Positions 16,109 through 25,300 of a stretch of DNA of 64,000 bases are shown here, piece by piece (position 1 is the first letter of the stretch; every line of letters starts with the position of its first letter). Below the pieces are notes generated by a model that saw only the letters and a program-made list of their open reading frames with translations, ran no database searches and was not told the origin of the DNA. The position numbers and the translations under genes are program-made. The stretch is from Nitrospinaceae bacterium (GTDB lineage: Bacteria > Nitrospinota > Nitrospinia > Nitrospinales > VA-1). The stretch covers positions 1 through 64,000 of the forward strand of contig JAJDAZ010000062.1 of assembly GCA_029261595.1 (NCBI GenBank), written 5' to 3'.

Positions 16109-17077
16109 GTGAATCCCATCGAAAGGGTTTTTCTCACCCTCGCAAATGCATTTCCCCTCTGGGTGTTGGTGGGAGCCGCTCTGGCCTTATGGCAACCGGC
16201 AACCGCATTATGGTTTCAACCCGGCTGGATTCCGCTTTTTTTAGGCATCATCATGCTGAGCATGGGGCTGACTCTGGATTTTCAGGATTTCAAACGGGTG
16301 ATCCAGATTCCCAAATCCATTCTGTTAGGGGTCGGTCTGCAATACATCATCATGCCGGCGTTGGGATACGGACTGTCCAAAGCATTCCATCTTCCCGCCG
16401 ATTATATGATCGGCCTCGTGCTGGTGGCCTGCTGTCCCGGAGGAACCGCATCCAATGTGGTGTGTTTCATCGCCCGCACCAACGTCGCCCTGTCGGTCAG
16501 CCTGACCACGTTTTCCACTTTACTGGCCGTGCTCTTGACGCCCGTTCTGGCTACTCTACTGATCGAGTCCTTATCCATTGATCTTCTGGGAACCGCGCTT
16601 CAAGTCAATACCCTGGGCCTCTTACTAAACACTTTGAAAATTGTGGTCCTGCCGGTTCTTCTGGGTGTCCTGCTGAATCATTATTTTCATCAGGGAGTCA
16701 AAAAAATAAACGCCTACACCCCACTCCTCGCGGTGCTTTCGATCGTGTTCATCGTGGATTATATTCTGGCTGCAAAAAAAACCGCTATCCTGGAAACAGG
16801 ATTCCCTTTGCTGACCGCCATTCTCATCCTGCATACACTAGGATTTTTATTAGGTTACCTGCTATCCAGGTCACTCAAGTTCCGGGAAAAAGATGCGCAA
16901 ACGGTTTCCATCGAGGTGGGCATGCAGAATTCCGGGCTGGCGACGGAACTGGCGCGCAGTAACTTTCCCGGATACGCCCTCGCAACCGTTCCGGGAGCCA
17001 TATCTGCGCTCACTCACTGCATTCTGGGAAGCATCGTCGCGGGGTTGTGTAGAATCAAAAACAGGCGAACCGGATGA
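16109..17077 (+). CDS. Bile acid:sodium symporter (BASS) family transporter
   Basis: The 322-residue, strongly hydrophobic product has about ten membrane segments. Diagnostic stretches are LSMGLTLDFQDFKRV, ACCPGGTASNVVCFIARTNVALSVSLT, and near the C-terminus SIEVGMQNSGLATELA, the two crossover motifs of SBF/BASS carriers. These bring in organic anions with sodium; in bacteria substrates include pantoate, pyruvate-like acids or are unknown. The start is GTG at 16109. It follows the methyltransferase gene by 10 bp and ends convergent with the membrane glycosyltransferase gene. Confidence 0.9.
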   Translation: MNPIERVFLTLANAFPLWVLVGAALALWQPATALWFQPGWIPLFLGIIMLSMGLTLDFQDFKRVIQIPKSILLGVGLQYIIMPALGYGLSKAFHLPADYMIGLVLVACCPGGTASNVVCFIARTNVALSVSLTTFSTLLAVLLTPVLATLLIESLSIDLLGTALQVNTLGLLLNTLKIVVLPVLLGVLLNHYFHQGVKKINAYTPLLAVLSIVFIVDYILAAKKTAILETGFPLLTAILILHTLGFLLGYLLSRSLKFREKDAQTVSIEVGMQNSGLATELARSNFPGYALATVPGAISALTHCILGSIVAGLCRIKNRRTG

Positions 17078-17090
17078 CCGGGAGAATCTT

Positions 17091-19031
17091 TCAGTCTTTC
17101 GTGGCCGATCTCTTAATGCATTGCCGGATTTTAAAAAAGCTCATCAATAAAAGGATCGACCAGAGGGCAAAAAATTTTCTTTCCTGATTCAAAGAATCCC
17201 TGATGCCTTCCCATGGACGGGAGGAGTCGTGCAAAAAGAGAGGTTCTTCCAGTACATGGATTCGTAAAACTCCTCCGTCAACAGCCTCCTGGTTCGTTTC
17301 ATTCCATGCCAATTTAAAATCCTGAACAAAATTAGGAAGTTTGCGAATGGAAACCGGCAGAGGGTCGGGTGAGCGGTTGGTGAGTCTGAAAATTACCGTT
17401 TTATTTTCCGCAAAAAAGCGTTCCGGGACACTGTCAACCCATCCTTTTTTGAACGTCTTGTGAGTTTTTTCAAACACCCTGTGCGTTTTCCCTTCGCGCA
17501 AGGCAAAAATCTCAAGAGTCGCTTCCTGGTCCACTGGAGCGTCAAAATACAATCCAATTTGTTTCACCCGGCCTTTTCGCAGGGCAATGGTTTGACTGAG
17601 ACTTTTCCCAGGAGATAGCTCCAGCTTTTTTAACGGAGGTTCGTAATAAAAATTGGAGCTGCGCGTGAACAAATAATCTTTGAATATCGTTTTTAATTCC
17701 GGATGGACAAAGGTCAACAATGCAGCGATGCTAAGAACCCACGCCAACGGGTAAAAATAGAAAATTCTAAAACTTCTAACGGGTGGCGTTTCGCCCTTGC
17801 GGGAAATTATTTTTCCAATATTGAAATCATACAACATGGACAGCTGATCGACCACAACCCAACAGGTGAGAATAAAAATAATGAGTATGGCCAATTTGGC
17901 ATGAAACCCGGACGGGATTAAAAAGTAAGTGATGTCCATCCACCCCGGAAAACTCATGAAAAAATCCGGCGCCAACGGGGCCAATAATCCAATGAACGTG
18001 GGTTTGTCACTGAGATTCGCAAAAAACAGCAAAAACACAATGGCTGTGTAAATCCCGACATATTTCCTTTTTTCATAAAAAAACACAAACCAGAAAGGCG
18101 TGATCCAGGCGTAATAATGAATTTTTAAAGGCACGCATAATAGCAGGAGAAAACAGATGAACAGGTACCTGAACACCTCGTCGAACTTTCCCTGATGCCT
18201 GAATCCCGCGTGATAAAACACTGCGAGGAACCCCAGGACCTGAAAAATTTTACTGGCTATCAGGACCCAACCCCAGACAATGCCTTCGGTGTAGGACGCT
18301 CCCAACCCTTCTTTCACCCTCAAAAATACCAACTCTCCGGAGTGGACAATGAAGGGAAGGTAAACGATCAATAGTGGAAATAATATGAAGCCTGCGGTTG
18401 TTAATTTTCCCTTCCACCCCCTGGCCAAAAGAAATGGCAGGGGCAACAGCACGACGGAAAACAATTTAAAGGGAACGCTCAGGGCAAAACAAAACCCCAT
18501 CCATTTGGCATCCGCTTTGGTTTTGTAAAGGAAGACTCCAAAAAAAATCAGTGTGATGGGAACGATGCCGCATTGCCCGAACACGTACTGGGAGTATAAA
18601 ATCACCACCGATCCCGCCCACCAGGAAACATAGGATTCCTGTTTTTTATCCCCCGGGATGATTTTTAAAATCAAAAACAAAATCAAAAAATCGCATATCA
18701 AATACAGCGCTTTCCACAGGAACAGGACTTCAAACCGGGCCTCGGCCCCCTGAAAGGAAAAAGCTGCCTCGCTGTCTCGCAATATGGCGGGAAACTGATC
18801 GATGACCTCGCGCATCCAGACGCTGTATTCCGGAGCGGCAAAAAACTGGGTGACGCCCGACCACAGGCCAAAAAAGAAATAATGCAGGGGTTGATAGGAG
18901 TACAGGGCGGCGGAAGGATCGGAAAAATATTCCCCAAGATGCTGATAAATATCAAAAACGTTATCGTTTAAAAAGTGAAAGGGGGTTCCAAAGATGTAGA
19001 ACAAATCCGGGTGAGCGGAATAGGGAATCAC
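17091..19031 (-). CDS. Polytopic membrane glycosyltransferase-like protein (GT-C type)
   Basis: At least 646 residues with about 11 membrane helices in the first two thirds and a soluble beta-rich C-terminal region (about 470-620). The layout, the early acidic loop (NDNVFDIYQHLGEYF) and positions such as YSYQPLHYFFFGLW resemble GT-C lipid-linked-sugar glycosyltransferases (GT39/GT87-like), but the exact family is unsure. The listed start is GTG 19031. Upstream the frame stays open for 50 codons to the neuB stop and encodes a convincing first helix (WIWFGLFIRLLVIPYSA), with no ATG, GTG or TTG. The real N-terminus therefore probably lies upstream at an unusual start. It is the last gene of the flippase-methyltransferase-neuB run. 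Confidence 0.78.
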   Translation of the reverse strand: MIPYSAHPDLFYIFGTPFHFLNDNVFDIYQHLGEYFSDPSAALYSYQPLHYFFFGLWSGVTQFFAAPEYSVWMREVIDQFPAILRDSEAAFSFQGAEARFEVLFLWKALYLICDFLILFLILKIIPGDKKQESYVSWWAGSVVILYSQYVFGQCGIVPITLIFFGVFLYKTKADAKWMGFCFALSVPFKLFSVVLLPLPFLLARGWKGKLTTAGFILFPLLIVYLPFIVHSGELVFLRVKEGLGASYTEGIVWGWVLIASKIFQVLGFLAVFYHAGFRHQGKFDEVFRYLFICFLLLLCVPLKIHYYAWITPFWFVFFYEKRKYVGIYTAIVFLLFFANLSDKPTFIGLLAPLAPDFFMSFPGWMDITYFLIPSGFHAKLAILIIFILTCWVVVDQLSMLYDFNIGKIISRKGETPPVRSFRIFYFYPLAWVLSIAALLTFVHPELKTIFKDYLFTRSSNFYYEPPLKKLELSPGKSLSQTIALRKGRVKQIGLYFDAPVDQEATLEIFALREGKTHRVFEKTHKTFKKGWVDSVPERFFAENKTVIFRLTNRSPDPLPVSIRKLPNFVQDFKLAWNETNQEAVDGGVLRIHVLEEPLFLHDSSRPWEGIRDSLNQERKFFALWSILLLMSFFKIRQCIKRSATKD

Positions 19032-19181
19032 CAGAAGGCGAATAAAAAGCCCAAACCATATCCACTTTTTGCAGGTATCCGTCAGTGATGGTAGCAGATG
19101 GCCAAAGCGCAGGCGATCGGTAAATTTCTGAAAAGGCGCGTTGATGAATAAGCTCTTAAATAGGTTAACGATTCTTACCTG

Positions 19182-20237
19182 TCACAAACAAACCATATCC
19201 CAGTCAATCAATTGTTCGGCAAATATTTTCGACTTTGCTTTTTTTCCAATGAGTCTTGCCAAACTCTCCGGCGGGATTCCTGTGCCTGGCCGCTTAACCG
19301 CGAGCATCCCGGAAGACAACACGGTTCCCGGTTCGATGTCCACACGAGCGACCAGACTTCTGCGGGCGGATTTCTTGACCGGTTCCTCCGAGGGTTGAAT
19401 TATGCGTTTGCCGTCTCCCAGAGTTTTTCCGGCATTCACAGTGGCTTGCTTCAACTCCTTGAGCTCATGCGGTTCCATCGACATGGCATTGTCTGCCCCT
19501 GGAAGTTTTCTCTCCAGGGTGAAGTGCTTTTCGATCATCACTGCCCCCAGAGCGGTTGCGACCAGGGCCGACAGATTATCGGTCGTGTGGTCCGAAAGCC
19601 CGACGGGAAGCTTAAAACGGTTTTGCAGTTCCCTCATACAATGGAGATTCATCTCTTCATACCGGGCCGGGTAGCTGGAAACGCAGTGCAAAAGAACGAT
19701 ACGGTCATTCCCTTCGCCGCGAACCGCGTCCACCGCTCCGGTAATTTCCTCGAAATTCCCCATCCCCGTGGACAACACCACCGGAAGGTTTTTTCGCGCC
19801 GCAAGTTTGATGAGACCCGTATGAGTCAAATCAGGCGATGCTATTTTAATGGCCGGCGCGCCAAACTCCGCCAGCATATCCAGAGAGCCTTCGTCAAACG
19901 GGGTCGAGAACAGGGGAATACCCAGAGTCCTGGCATATTCAAACAGTTCTTTGTAGTCAGAAGGTATCAATTCGGAACGTTTGAAAAACTCGTACAGCGG
20001 GATTTGTTTCTGCGGGTCCGCCGGATCATTGGCGATGAAGCGTTTGGAGTACAATTCCTCGGCCACGAAGGTCTGGAGCTTGACCGCATCGGCGCCGTTT
20101 TCCGCTGCGGCCTGAATCATCTGGCGGCACAGACCGACGTCGCCGTTGTGATTGAAGCCGACCTCGGCCACGATGAAGGGAGGATGTTCTCCGCCCAAGG
20201 GTTTGCCGCAAAATTTAAAATTGGCCAGTGGATTCAT
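19182..20237 (-). CDS. neuB: NeuB-family N-acylneuraminate (nonulosonic acid) synthase
   Basis: The 351-residue product has the NeuB TIM barrel (about 15-270) and a C-terminal SAF antifreeze-like domain (about 285-345). Motifs are FIVAEVGFNHNGDV, ADAVKLQTF, FSTPFDEGSLDML, KIASPDLTH, STGMGNFEEI, LSDHTTDN and EKHFTLERKLPGADNAMS. The family condenses phosphoenolpyruvate with N-acetylmannosamine or a related sugar to form sialic, legionaminic or pseudaminic acid; which one cannot be told from sequence. It ends in the same frame as the following glycosyltransferase. NeuA, NeuC or Pse/Leg partners are not in the window. Confidence 0.94.
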   Translation of the reverse strand: MNPLANFKFCGKPLGGEHPPFIVAEVGFNHNGDVGLCRQMIQAAAENGADAVKLQTFVAEELYSKRFIANDPADPQKQIPLYEFFKRSELIPSDYKELFEYARTLGIPLFSTPFDEGSLDMLAEFGAPAIKIASPDLTHTGLIKLAARKNLPVVLSTGMGNFEEITGAVDAVRGEGNDRIVLLHCVSSYPARYEEMNLHCMRELQNRFKLPVGLSDHTTDNLSALVATALGAVMIEKHFTLERKLPGADNAMSMEPHELKELKQATVNAGKTLGDGKRIIQPSEEPVKKSARRSLVARVDIEPGTVLSSGMLAVKRPGTGIPPESLARLIGKKAKSKIFAEQLIDWDMVCL

Positions 20238-20271
20238 GGTCTCTAAATTTCTTTTATGCTTCGAGGCGATC

Positions 20272-21261
20272 TTAAATTTTCCTCAGATAAAACGCCGCCT
20301 GATCTCCCAGGGACTCCCGGTTCAACCGCCTGGCCTTTTTCTGGAAAGCGGTGATATCGTCGGCAGAAAAAATAGAACCGGCAGGGTTCACGCCGTAGGA
20401 GCGGTCCGACATCAATGGAATATCTTTAAGATACTGCTCGCTCCCCCAAAACTGCAGGTCGCTGGAATCGTACACGACTTTCTCCAAATTGAGGTTTTCC
20501 TTTTCCGCCAACAGGCCAATGCTTTTAGGGGAATGAAGGTGAAAATGCCGGGGCGCATCCAGTTGCACCCAGTTGGCCCCGTAGTGTTTCCATGCGTGGC
20601 TGGAAACCACCGGAATCCGGAGCAAACACCACCCGCCCGGAGCGAGAGCCTTCTGGACCCTGTGCAGGGTCTCTCCAGGGTCTGCGACATGCTCAAATGA
20701 ATGATGAAACATGATCAAGTCCCATTCACCCTCCACCTCCCCAACGCCGCGCTTTTGAATCGTCAACCCGTTTTCATATTCGATGTCCCTCTCGATATAG
20801 GGATCGATGCCTCTGACATTTTTAAACCCGGCTTCCTTTAAAAAATAAAGCAGAAAACCTGTCCCGCACCCTGCATCCAGGATTCTGGATTGCTTTGTCA
20901 GTGGAATCGCAGACAAACTTTTAAGATCGGCTTCCGCAGGATAAAAATAGTCTATGCATTTCCCCAGCAGCCCTTTATTAAAAACCGCATAACGATCGCG
21001 CCATCTGCGAACCATTTTCTTCAGCGGATGGTCATACAACTTTGATGGATCTGAAGAAAAACTATAATAATCCGCGCGGTAATATTTCGACATGTCCTGA
21101 GGGATCTTTGCAATTTGCAGGCAATCGCAGTGGGGGCAAAAAAAATAGGGAAACTCTTCTTTCAACCCGAACATCATTTCCCGCGCCACCACCGTCCGGT
21201 GATTGCCTGAATGTTTGCAGATCCTGCAGGTCAATGCTTTCTCGACCATGGGAGAATTCAT
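20272..21261 (-). CDS. Class I SAM methyltransferase with N-terminal Cys-rich domain
   Basis: The 329-residue product starts with a zinc-ribbon-like domain (CRICKHSGNH at 12, CPHCDC at 43), then a methyltransferase domain from about 110: ILDAGCGTGFLLYFLKEAGF is motif I, RGIDPYIERDIEYE motif II, and WDLIMFHHSFEHVADP motif IV. A C-terminal region with APRHFHLHSPKSIGLLAEK is shared with methyltransferases in O-antigen clusters. It lies between the flippase and neuB genes on one strand with short gaps (39 and 34 bp), so it probably methylates a sugar of the same glycan. Confidence 0.86.
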   Translation of the reverse strand: MNSPMVEKALTCRICKHSGNHRTVVAREMMFGLKEEFPYFFCPHCDCLQIAKIPQDMSKYYRADYYSFSSDPSKLYDHPLKKMVRRWRDRYAVFNKGLLGKCIDYFYPAEADLKSLSAIPLTKQSRILDAGCGTGFLLYFLKEAGFKNVRGIDPYIERDIEYENGLTIQKRGVGEVEGEWDLIMFHHSFEHVADPGETLHRVQKALAPGGWCLLRIPVVSSHAWKHYGANWVQLDAPRHFHLHSPKSIGLLAEKENLNLEKVVYDSSDLQFWGSEQYLKDIPLMSDRSYGVNPAGSIFSADDITAFQKKARRLNRESLGDQAAFYLRKI

Positions 21262-21300
21262 ATTTCTTTTTCAATACTCAAAGACATGCTGTAAAAATTT

Positions 21301-22797
21301 TCACCGGACAAACCCCCGAATCCACGGGTCCAGGCGCGGATAAATTTCCTGAACGAATCGGCGGTGATCCTCGGTAAAGGGTTTCCTCCAGATCAAAAGA
21401 AAGAAAAAGGAAATCATATACACGACGCCGTTTAAGATCAACTGTTCGCCGAAAAACCTGGAAAGGAGCCACGGCGAAATCATCGCCGCCATTGAAAAAA
21501 GAAAACATCCACCGATGACGGAAAACACAGGGCGAATGTCGATGGATTTTTGAATCGCCAATAGCTGGCGCACCGCCATATACACCATGACCGACCCCGT
21601 CGCTCCCAGCGCCCCCGACACACCGTACAGGGGGATGAAGATCAGGTTCAGTCCCACATTCAGAACGCTGCCTTCCACCGTCGATCGTATGGCCGTGTTT
21701 CTTTGGTGCAGAACAAAAAGCGTGGACACGGTGTAATACGTTCCAAGCCCCACGCTCAATCCCAGAAAGACAATATAAATGGCAAGCAGGGGAGCGGCAG
21801 GCAGATACTGTTGGCCGAAAACAAAAACGATCAGCGCCTTGGCGTGGAAAAAGATGAACACATAAATGGGAACCGTCAAAAAAGCGGAAAACCCCACGAC
21901 CTGCCGCCACGAACGCGCCAGCCCGCTATGCGCTTCGCTCGCGTAGACTTCTGAAAAGATGGATAACGCCAAAGGGCCCACGCCCGTCAGCACAAAACCC
22001 GCCATGGCGCCCAGGCTGGTGACCAGATGATAATAACCAATGCTCGCGGGATCGACATGAAAATAATTCATGAGCAGGATGTCGCTTTGCGTCATCAGCC
22101 CGAAGCTCAACAGACTGATGCCATACGACGCCCAGGCGAGATGCTTCATTTCATTTAAATCCGGTGCCGTGCCCGGACCGTTAAGGTCTTTTAGAGACAG
22201 AATCGAATAGACCAAAATATTCAAACAAACTGAAAGGATATAGGCGGTCAACACGCCCGCGATGCCGTGCCCCGAATAAATAAATACCACCAGCAAAACT
22301 AAATTGAGCAACGCGCTCGCGGTTTCGACGGTCGACACGATTTTGTACCGAAGGCGCGTCATGAACAGCGTGCTGAGCAGGGATTCCACGGTGATGACCA
22401 TGAAATACAATATCAGCGCGGTCCGGTAATCGAGTAATTCGGGAAAGTGGATGAAGGCAAAATAATGCGGAAGAAAAGTATAGAGCAACCCGCAAAAAAC
22501 CAGAGAAGTGATCAGGCGAACCATCAACAGCCGCCGTACCAGATACCGCCCCTGGTTGCCGCTTGGGTCCTCTACATTTAGTTCAGGCAGTTTTTTGTTG
22601 ATCAACGTTTCCAGCCCGAGTTGGTTGAGCAACCGGACAAACGCGGGAATGACCAGAAGCGTGGCGTAAATCCCCAGCCGTTCTTTCCCGAGCGAACGGG
22701 TGATGACGATGGAAATCGCGAACAGAGTGATCTGAACGCAGGCCTTGCCCATAACGGTCCAGATAATATTAGTGATGAATCGATGCAAGGAGGACAA
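21301..22797 (-). CDS. Wzx-type polysaccharide flippase (MOP superfamily)
   Basis: The 498-residue product has 12 or more membrane segments and the polysaccharide_synt N-terminal signature: FAISIVITRSLGKERLGIYATLLVIPAF at about 26-53, with LINKKLPEL and GFVLTGVGPLALSIFSEVYAS later. It should move undecaprenyl-linked repeat units across the inner membrane. The only in-frame start in the right place is TTG 22797; ATG at about 22749 would cut off helix one. It is the first gene of the four-gene minus-strand glycan operon. Confidence 0.88.
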   Translation of the reverse strand: MSSLHRFITNIIWTVMGKACVQITLFAISIVITRSLGKERLGIYATLLVIPAFVRLLNQLGLETLINKKLPELNVEDPSGNQGRYLVRRLLMVRLITSLVFCGLLYTFLPHYFAFIHFPELLDYRTALILYFMVITVESLLSTLFMTRLRYKIVSTVETASALLNLVLLVVFIYSGHGIAGVLTAYILSVCLNILVYSILSLKDLNGPGTAPDLNEMKHLAWASYGISLLSFGLMTQSDILLMNYFHVDPASIGYYHLVTSLGAMAGFVLTGVGPLALSIFSEVYASEAHSGLARSWRQVVGFSAFLTVPIYVFIFFHAKALIVFVFGQQYLPAAPLLAIYIVFLGLSVGLGTYYTVSTLFVLHQRNTAIRSTVEGSVLNVGLNLIFIPLYGVSGALGATGSVMVYMAVRQLLAIQKSIDIRPVFSVIGGCFLFSMAAMISPWLLSRFFGEQLILNGVVYMISFFFLLIWRKPFTEDHRRFVQEIYPRLDPWIRGFVR

Positions 22798-23106
22798 GAG
22801 AAACCACGAATCGCTAAAATTGGAAGGAACCCGCGTCCCGCTGGAGGAGACATCAACGCGCTATGGGTTTATAACCGACTGAACCCTGCTTCGTACAGAA
22901 ATTTTCATCCTGCTTGAGCGGGCGCGACGCGGGACTCCATGTTGGCATTCAGGAATTCCTTATACAGAACGGCAAAGAAACCCTTATCGGAACCCTAAAA
23001 GAGAAAAAGAAAACCACGGCCTGCAGGTTTTCATTTTTCAGCGTGTATTATACACTAAAGCCGTTTTTTCCACCTATCCATACTTTTAGAAAGGAAGTTT
23101 ACCGAA
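22798..23106. other. 309-bp divergent intergenic region
   Basis: It lies between the flippase (minus) and the 93-residue gene (plus), so it should carry promoters for both. A GGAAG ribosome site at about 23091 serves the plus-strand gene. Around 23042-23060 the sequence GTGTATTATACAC is a near-perfect palindrome that overlaps a possible TATTAT-type -10 element. Frames crossing the region lack protein-like composition. Confidence 0.4.
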
Positions 23107-23388
23107 ATGCCTGTTTACAATGTCTTACTCGTGGCCGAATTCCACGACATTCAGGAAGGGGATCAGAAAGATGTTTTGTTGCGCATGGAGGAACACGGAT
23201 TCGAAAAAATTCCCACCGTCGCCAACGCCTGGGAAATGAAATGCGAAGGCGAGGATGAAACCGACGCCAAAGATAAAGCCATCCAGAGCATGGTCAATAT
23301 CTGCCGCACCCATCCTTTTGAACTGAAAATGGTGGCCCATGCGGGACAGTCCCAGATACTCCGAAGAAAGAAAAAGTTTGAAGCCTGA
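23107..23388 (+). CDS. Small conserved-looking cytosolic protein of unknown function
   Basis: The 93-residue product has no signal peptide or membrane segment. It looks globular and acidic in the middle (EGEDETDAKDKA) with a basic tail (LRRKKKF). Alternating hydrophobic strands (VYNVLLVAEF, FELKMVAHAG) and two helices suggest a small alpha/beta or ferredoxin-like fold. No family is recognised. A GGAAG ribosome site precedes the ATG. The radical SAM gene follows after about 195 bp, which is too far to prove a link. Confidence 0.65.
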   Translation: MPVYNVLLVAEFHDIQEGDQKDVLLRMEEHGFEKIPTVANAWEMKCEGEDETDAKDKAIQSMVNICRTHPFELKMVAHAGQSQILRRKKKFEA

Positions 23389-23551
23389 GCAGATAAAATA
23401 ACCCTCCCCGGCCCCAGGTGGTATGATAGTAGTACAATTCTTATATTTGGCAGGAATAATCCTGATTTGATGTACTATCTGCTGATTAACGCCATTTTAT
23501 GCGAGGTTTTTAGTGGCTCGTGATCGGGGCGAGCGTCAGCCCACTTTTCCT

Positions 23552-23564
23552 CCCGCGTAGCGGG
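23552..23564. repeat. GC-rich hairpin CCCGC-GTA-GCGGG in the radical SAM gene leader
   Basis: A perfect 5-bp stem with a 3-nt loop, about 20 bases upstream of the radical SAM start. The reverse-complement form (CCCGC-TAC-GCGGG) is found at 30451-30463 and a degraded one near 34055. Each time it is beside AGGG/GGAGG sequence. This suggests a dispersed small repeat rather than a gene-specific regulator. Confidence 0.4.
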
Positions 23565-23582
23565 CGCTTGAGAGGGCAACCC

Positions 23583-24701
23583 ATGAATATCATTCTAAAC
23601 AGTTATTGCAATTTAACGTGCAATTACTGCTTTGCCGACGAATACATGGAAGAAACGGTGAAAACGCCGGGCAAGTCCATGGAATTCGATTTTTTTCACG
23701 ACCAGCTCCTGCCGAAAATAAGGTCGCATCCCGTCATCAATTTCATGGGCGGGGAACCCACCTTGCACCCCAAATTCAATGAGATTTTCGGCCAGACCCT
23801 GTCCGCTGTCAACGAATACACGTCGCTCAACGTCTTCACCAACGGATTGATGCCAGACAAGGTTCTCGACCTGATGGTGAAAACAGCCGGCATCGAAGGG
23901 TCGGTCACGCGCAATATTTATTTCTCCATTCTGTTGAACTGGCAGACCATGGAAAATATTTCCGAAAAAAACCATCAACGGTGCAAAGAAGTCGCTGAAC
24001 GGCTTCTAAAAACCAACGGCTACAGCGTGACCTTCAGCATCAATCTCTATTCCAAGACCCAGGACCTGTTCACGCAATGCGCCGAGATCGACGCCATTTA
24101 TCAGAAGGTGGGATTGCCTAAAGATCAAAATTACAAAATCCGCGTCAGCCCGGCCTTTCCCATTGTGGGGGAAGCCAACAACATCTACCTGCCGATTCGG
24201 GATTTCCCGAAAGTGGGACAAAGCATGTTGAAAATTCTCAAGCAATTTCCGCAATTATGCTTTCGTTTCGATTGCTCGTTCCCGCCGTGTTTCTTGGACG
24301 AAATCGAAGAGGCGGAATACCCCTTGATGGAGAGGATTTATTTCCATGGCAACAAACAACTCCCTGAAATGACCGAGTGGAAAGGTCAAGATCTTTATTT
24401 CGGCTGTGCGGACGGAAGCCCGATGGACATTGACGCGAAAGGCGACTGTTTCAACTGTTTTCCCTTTCACAATCTCAAACTGGCAAACATCGAAAACTTC
24501 AAAGAAGTCAACTCAATCGCCCTGGCCAAAATGGGCTCAAAGTTCCTGACCACGGTTTTTGAAGCCACCGAAGTGAAGGAACCCTGCCGATCCTGTCCGC
24601 ATTACATGGTTCGGTGCTCCAGCGGCTGTTTCGCCTATAATTTTGTGGACGAGGAAAACGGCAGTGCCCAGATGGCAGGGGACCTTAAAGGAACGGCCTA
24701 G
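23583..24701 (+). CDS. Radical SAM protein with SPASM-type C-terminal cysteines
   Basis: The 372-residue product starts at ATG 23583 with GAGAGG upstream. CNLTCNYC at residues 9-16 is the CxxxCxxC motif that binds the radical SAM 4Fe-4S cluster, followed by FMGGEPTLHP. The C-terminal part has spaced cysteines (FGCADGSPMDI, GDCFNCFPF, CRSCPHYMVRCSSGC) that fit a SPASM or twitch domain with auxiliary clusters. SPASM proteins often modify peptides or act as anaerobic sulfatase maturases, but no precursor peptide or sulfatase is next to it. The last four bases overlap the convergent parvulin gene. Family sure; substrate unknown. Confidence 0.87.
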   Translation: MNIILNSYCNLTCNYCFADEYMEETVKTPGKSMEFDFFHDQLLPKIRSHPVINFMGGEPTLHPKFNEIFGQTLSAVNEYTSLNVFTNGLMPDKVLDLMVKTAGIEGSVTRNIYFSILLNWQTMENISEKNHQRCKEVAERLLKTNGYSVTFSINLYSKTQDLFTQCAEIDAIYQKVGLPKDQNYKIRVSPAFPIVGEANNIYLPIRDFPKVGQSMLKILKQFPQLCFRFDCSFPPCFLDEIEEAEYPLMERIYFHGNKQLPEMTEWKGQDLYFGCADGSPMDIDAKGDCFNCFPFHNLKLANIENFKEVNSIALAKMGSKFLTTVFEATEVKEPCRSCPHYMVRCSSGCFAYNFVDEENGSAQMAGDLKGTA

Positions 24702-25090
24702 AGAATCCGATTAGTGCTGAATTCGTTCGCTACCATAACCAGGTGATAACCTTCGTGGGTTTTTACGGGACCAAAAGCGATTTTACTGATCAGAGTTTTT
24801 TTATCCAAACCTTCGCTGATACTATTGTAGAGTTCTTCGTTTTTCAGCTTTTTGAATCCACCTCGAGGCACCCGGGGATCGGCAATATTCCACCCCATTT
24901 CCAGCCATCCTAAACTCCCACCATCTTCCTTCGAGGAACATTTGCTGTATTTCTCGGCCATTTTCATCAACAACTTCACCCGCTCGGTTCCCGACTTCGG
25001 GGTATTGATGGTTTCCTTTAAAAGTTTGGCCACTTCTTCATCCTCCACTAGGATATGTCTTATCTGAACCTGAAACGATGCGCCTGCCAT
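24698..25090 (-). CDS. Parvulin-type peptidyl-prolyl cis-trans isomerase, cytosolic
   Basis: The 130-residue product is a single rotamase domain with no signal peptide. It starts with VQIRHILVEDEEVAKLL and continues with FAEKYSKCSSK-like MAEKYSKCSSKEDGGSLGWLEMG, then FGPVKTHEGYHLVMV. The conserved HILV, GGSLGW and T-x-x-GYH positions of parvulins are present. It probably speeds proline isomerisation of cytosolic clients. It is convergent with the radical SAM gene and overlaps its stop. Confidence 0.86.
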   Translation of the reverse strand: MAGASFQVQIRHILVEDEEVAKLLKETINTPKSGTERVKLLMKMAEKYSKCSSKEDGGSLGWLEMGWNIADPRVPRGGFKKLKNEELYNSISEGLDKKTLISKIAFGPVKTHEGYHLVMVANEFSTNRIL

Positions 25091-25300
25091 ATCAATTTTT
25101 CCTCAGTGATTCAAAATAAAAATCAATGCCCTGAACAACCCCAGGACAATTTCCAGCTTAATTTAATCATTGGACAATCCAGCATCTTAATTTATATTCA
25201 AACAAATTTCCACGTTGGAAACCATTCTGACGCAAAAATATGCTGGGCCAAATGAAAAATGTGACCCCCAACCATTAACCCCCAACCATCTCATTAAAAG

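Noticed and set aside
21278..21910. 210-codon frame inside the flippase gene
   Set aside because: Shadow frame with Cys/His/Arg-rich composition; the flippase frame has clear membrane-protein homology.
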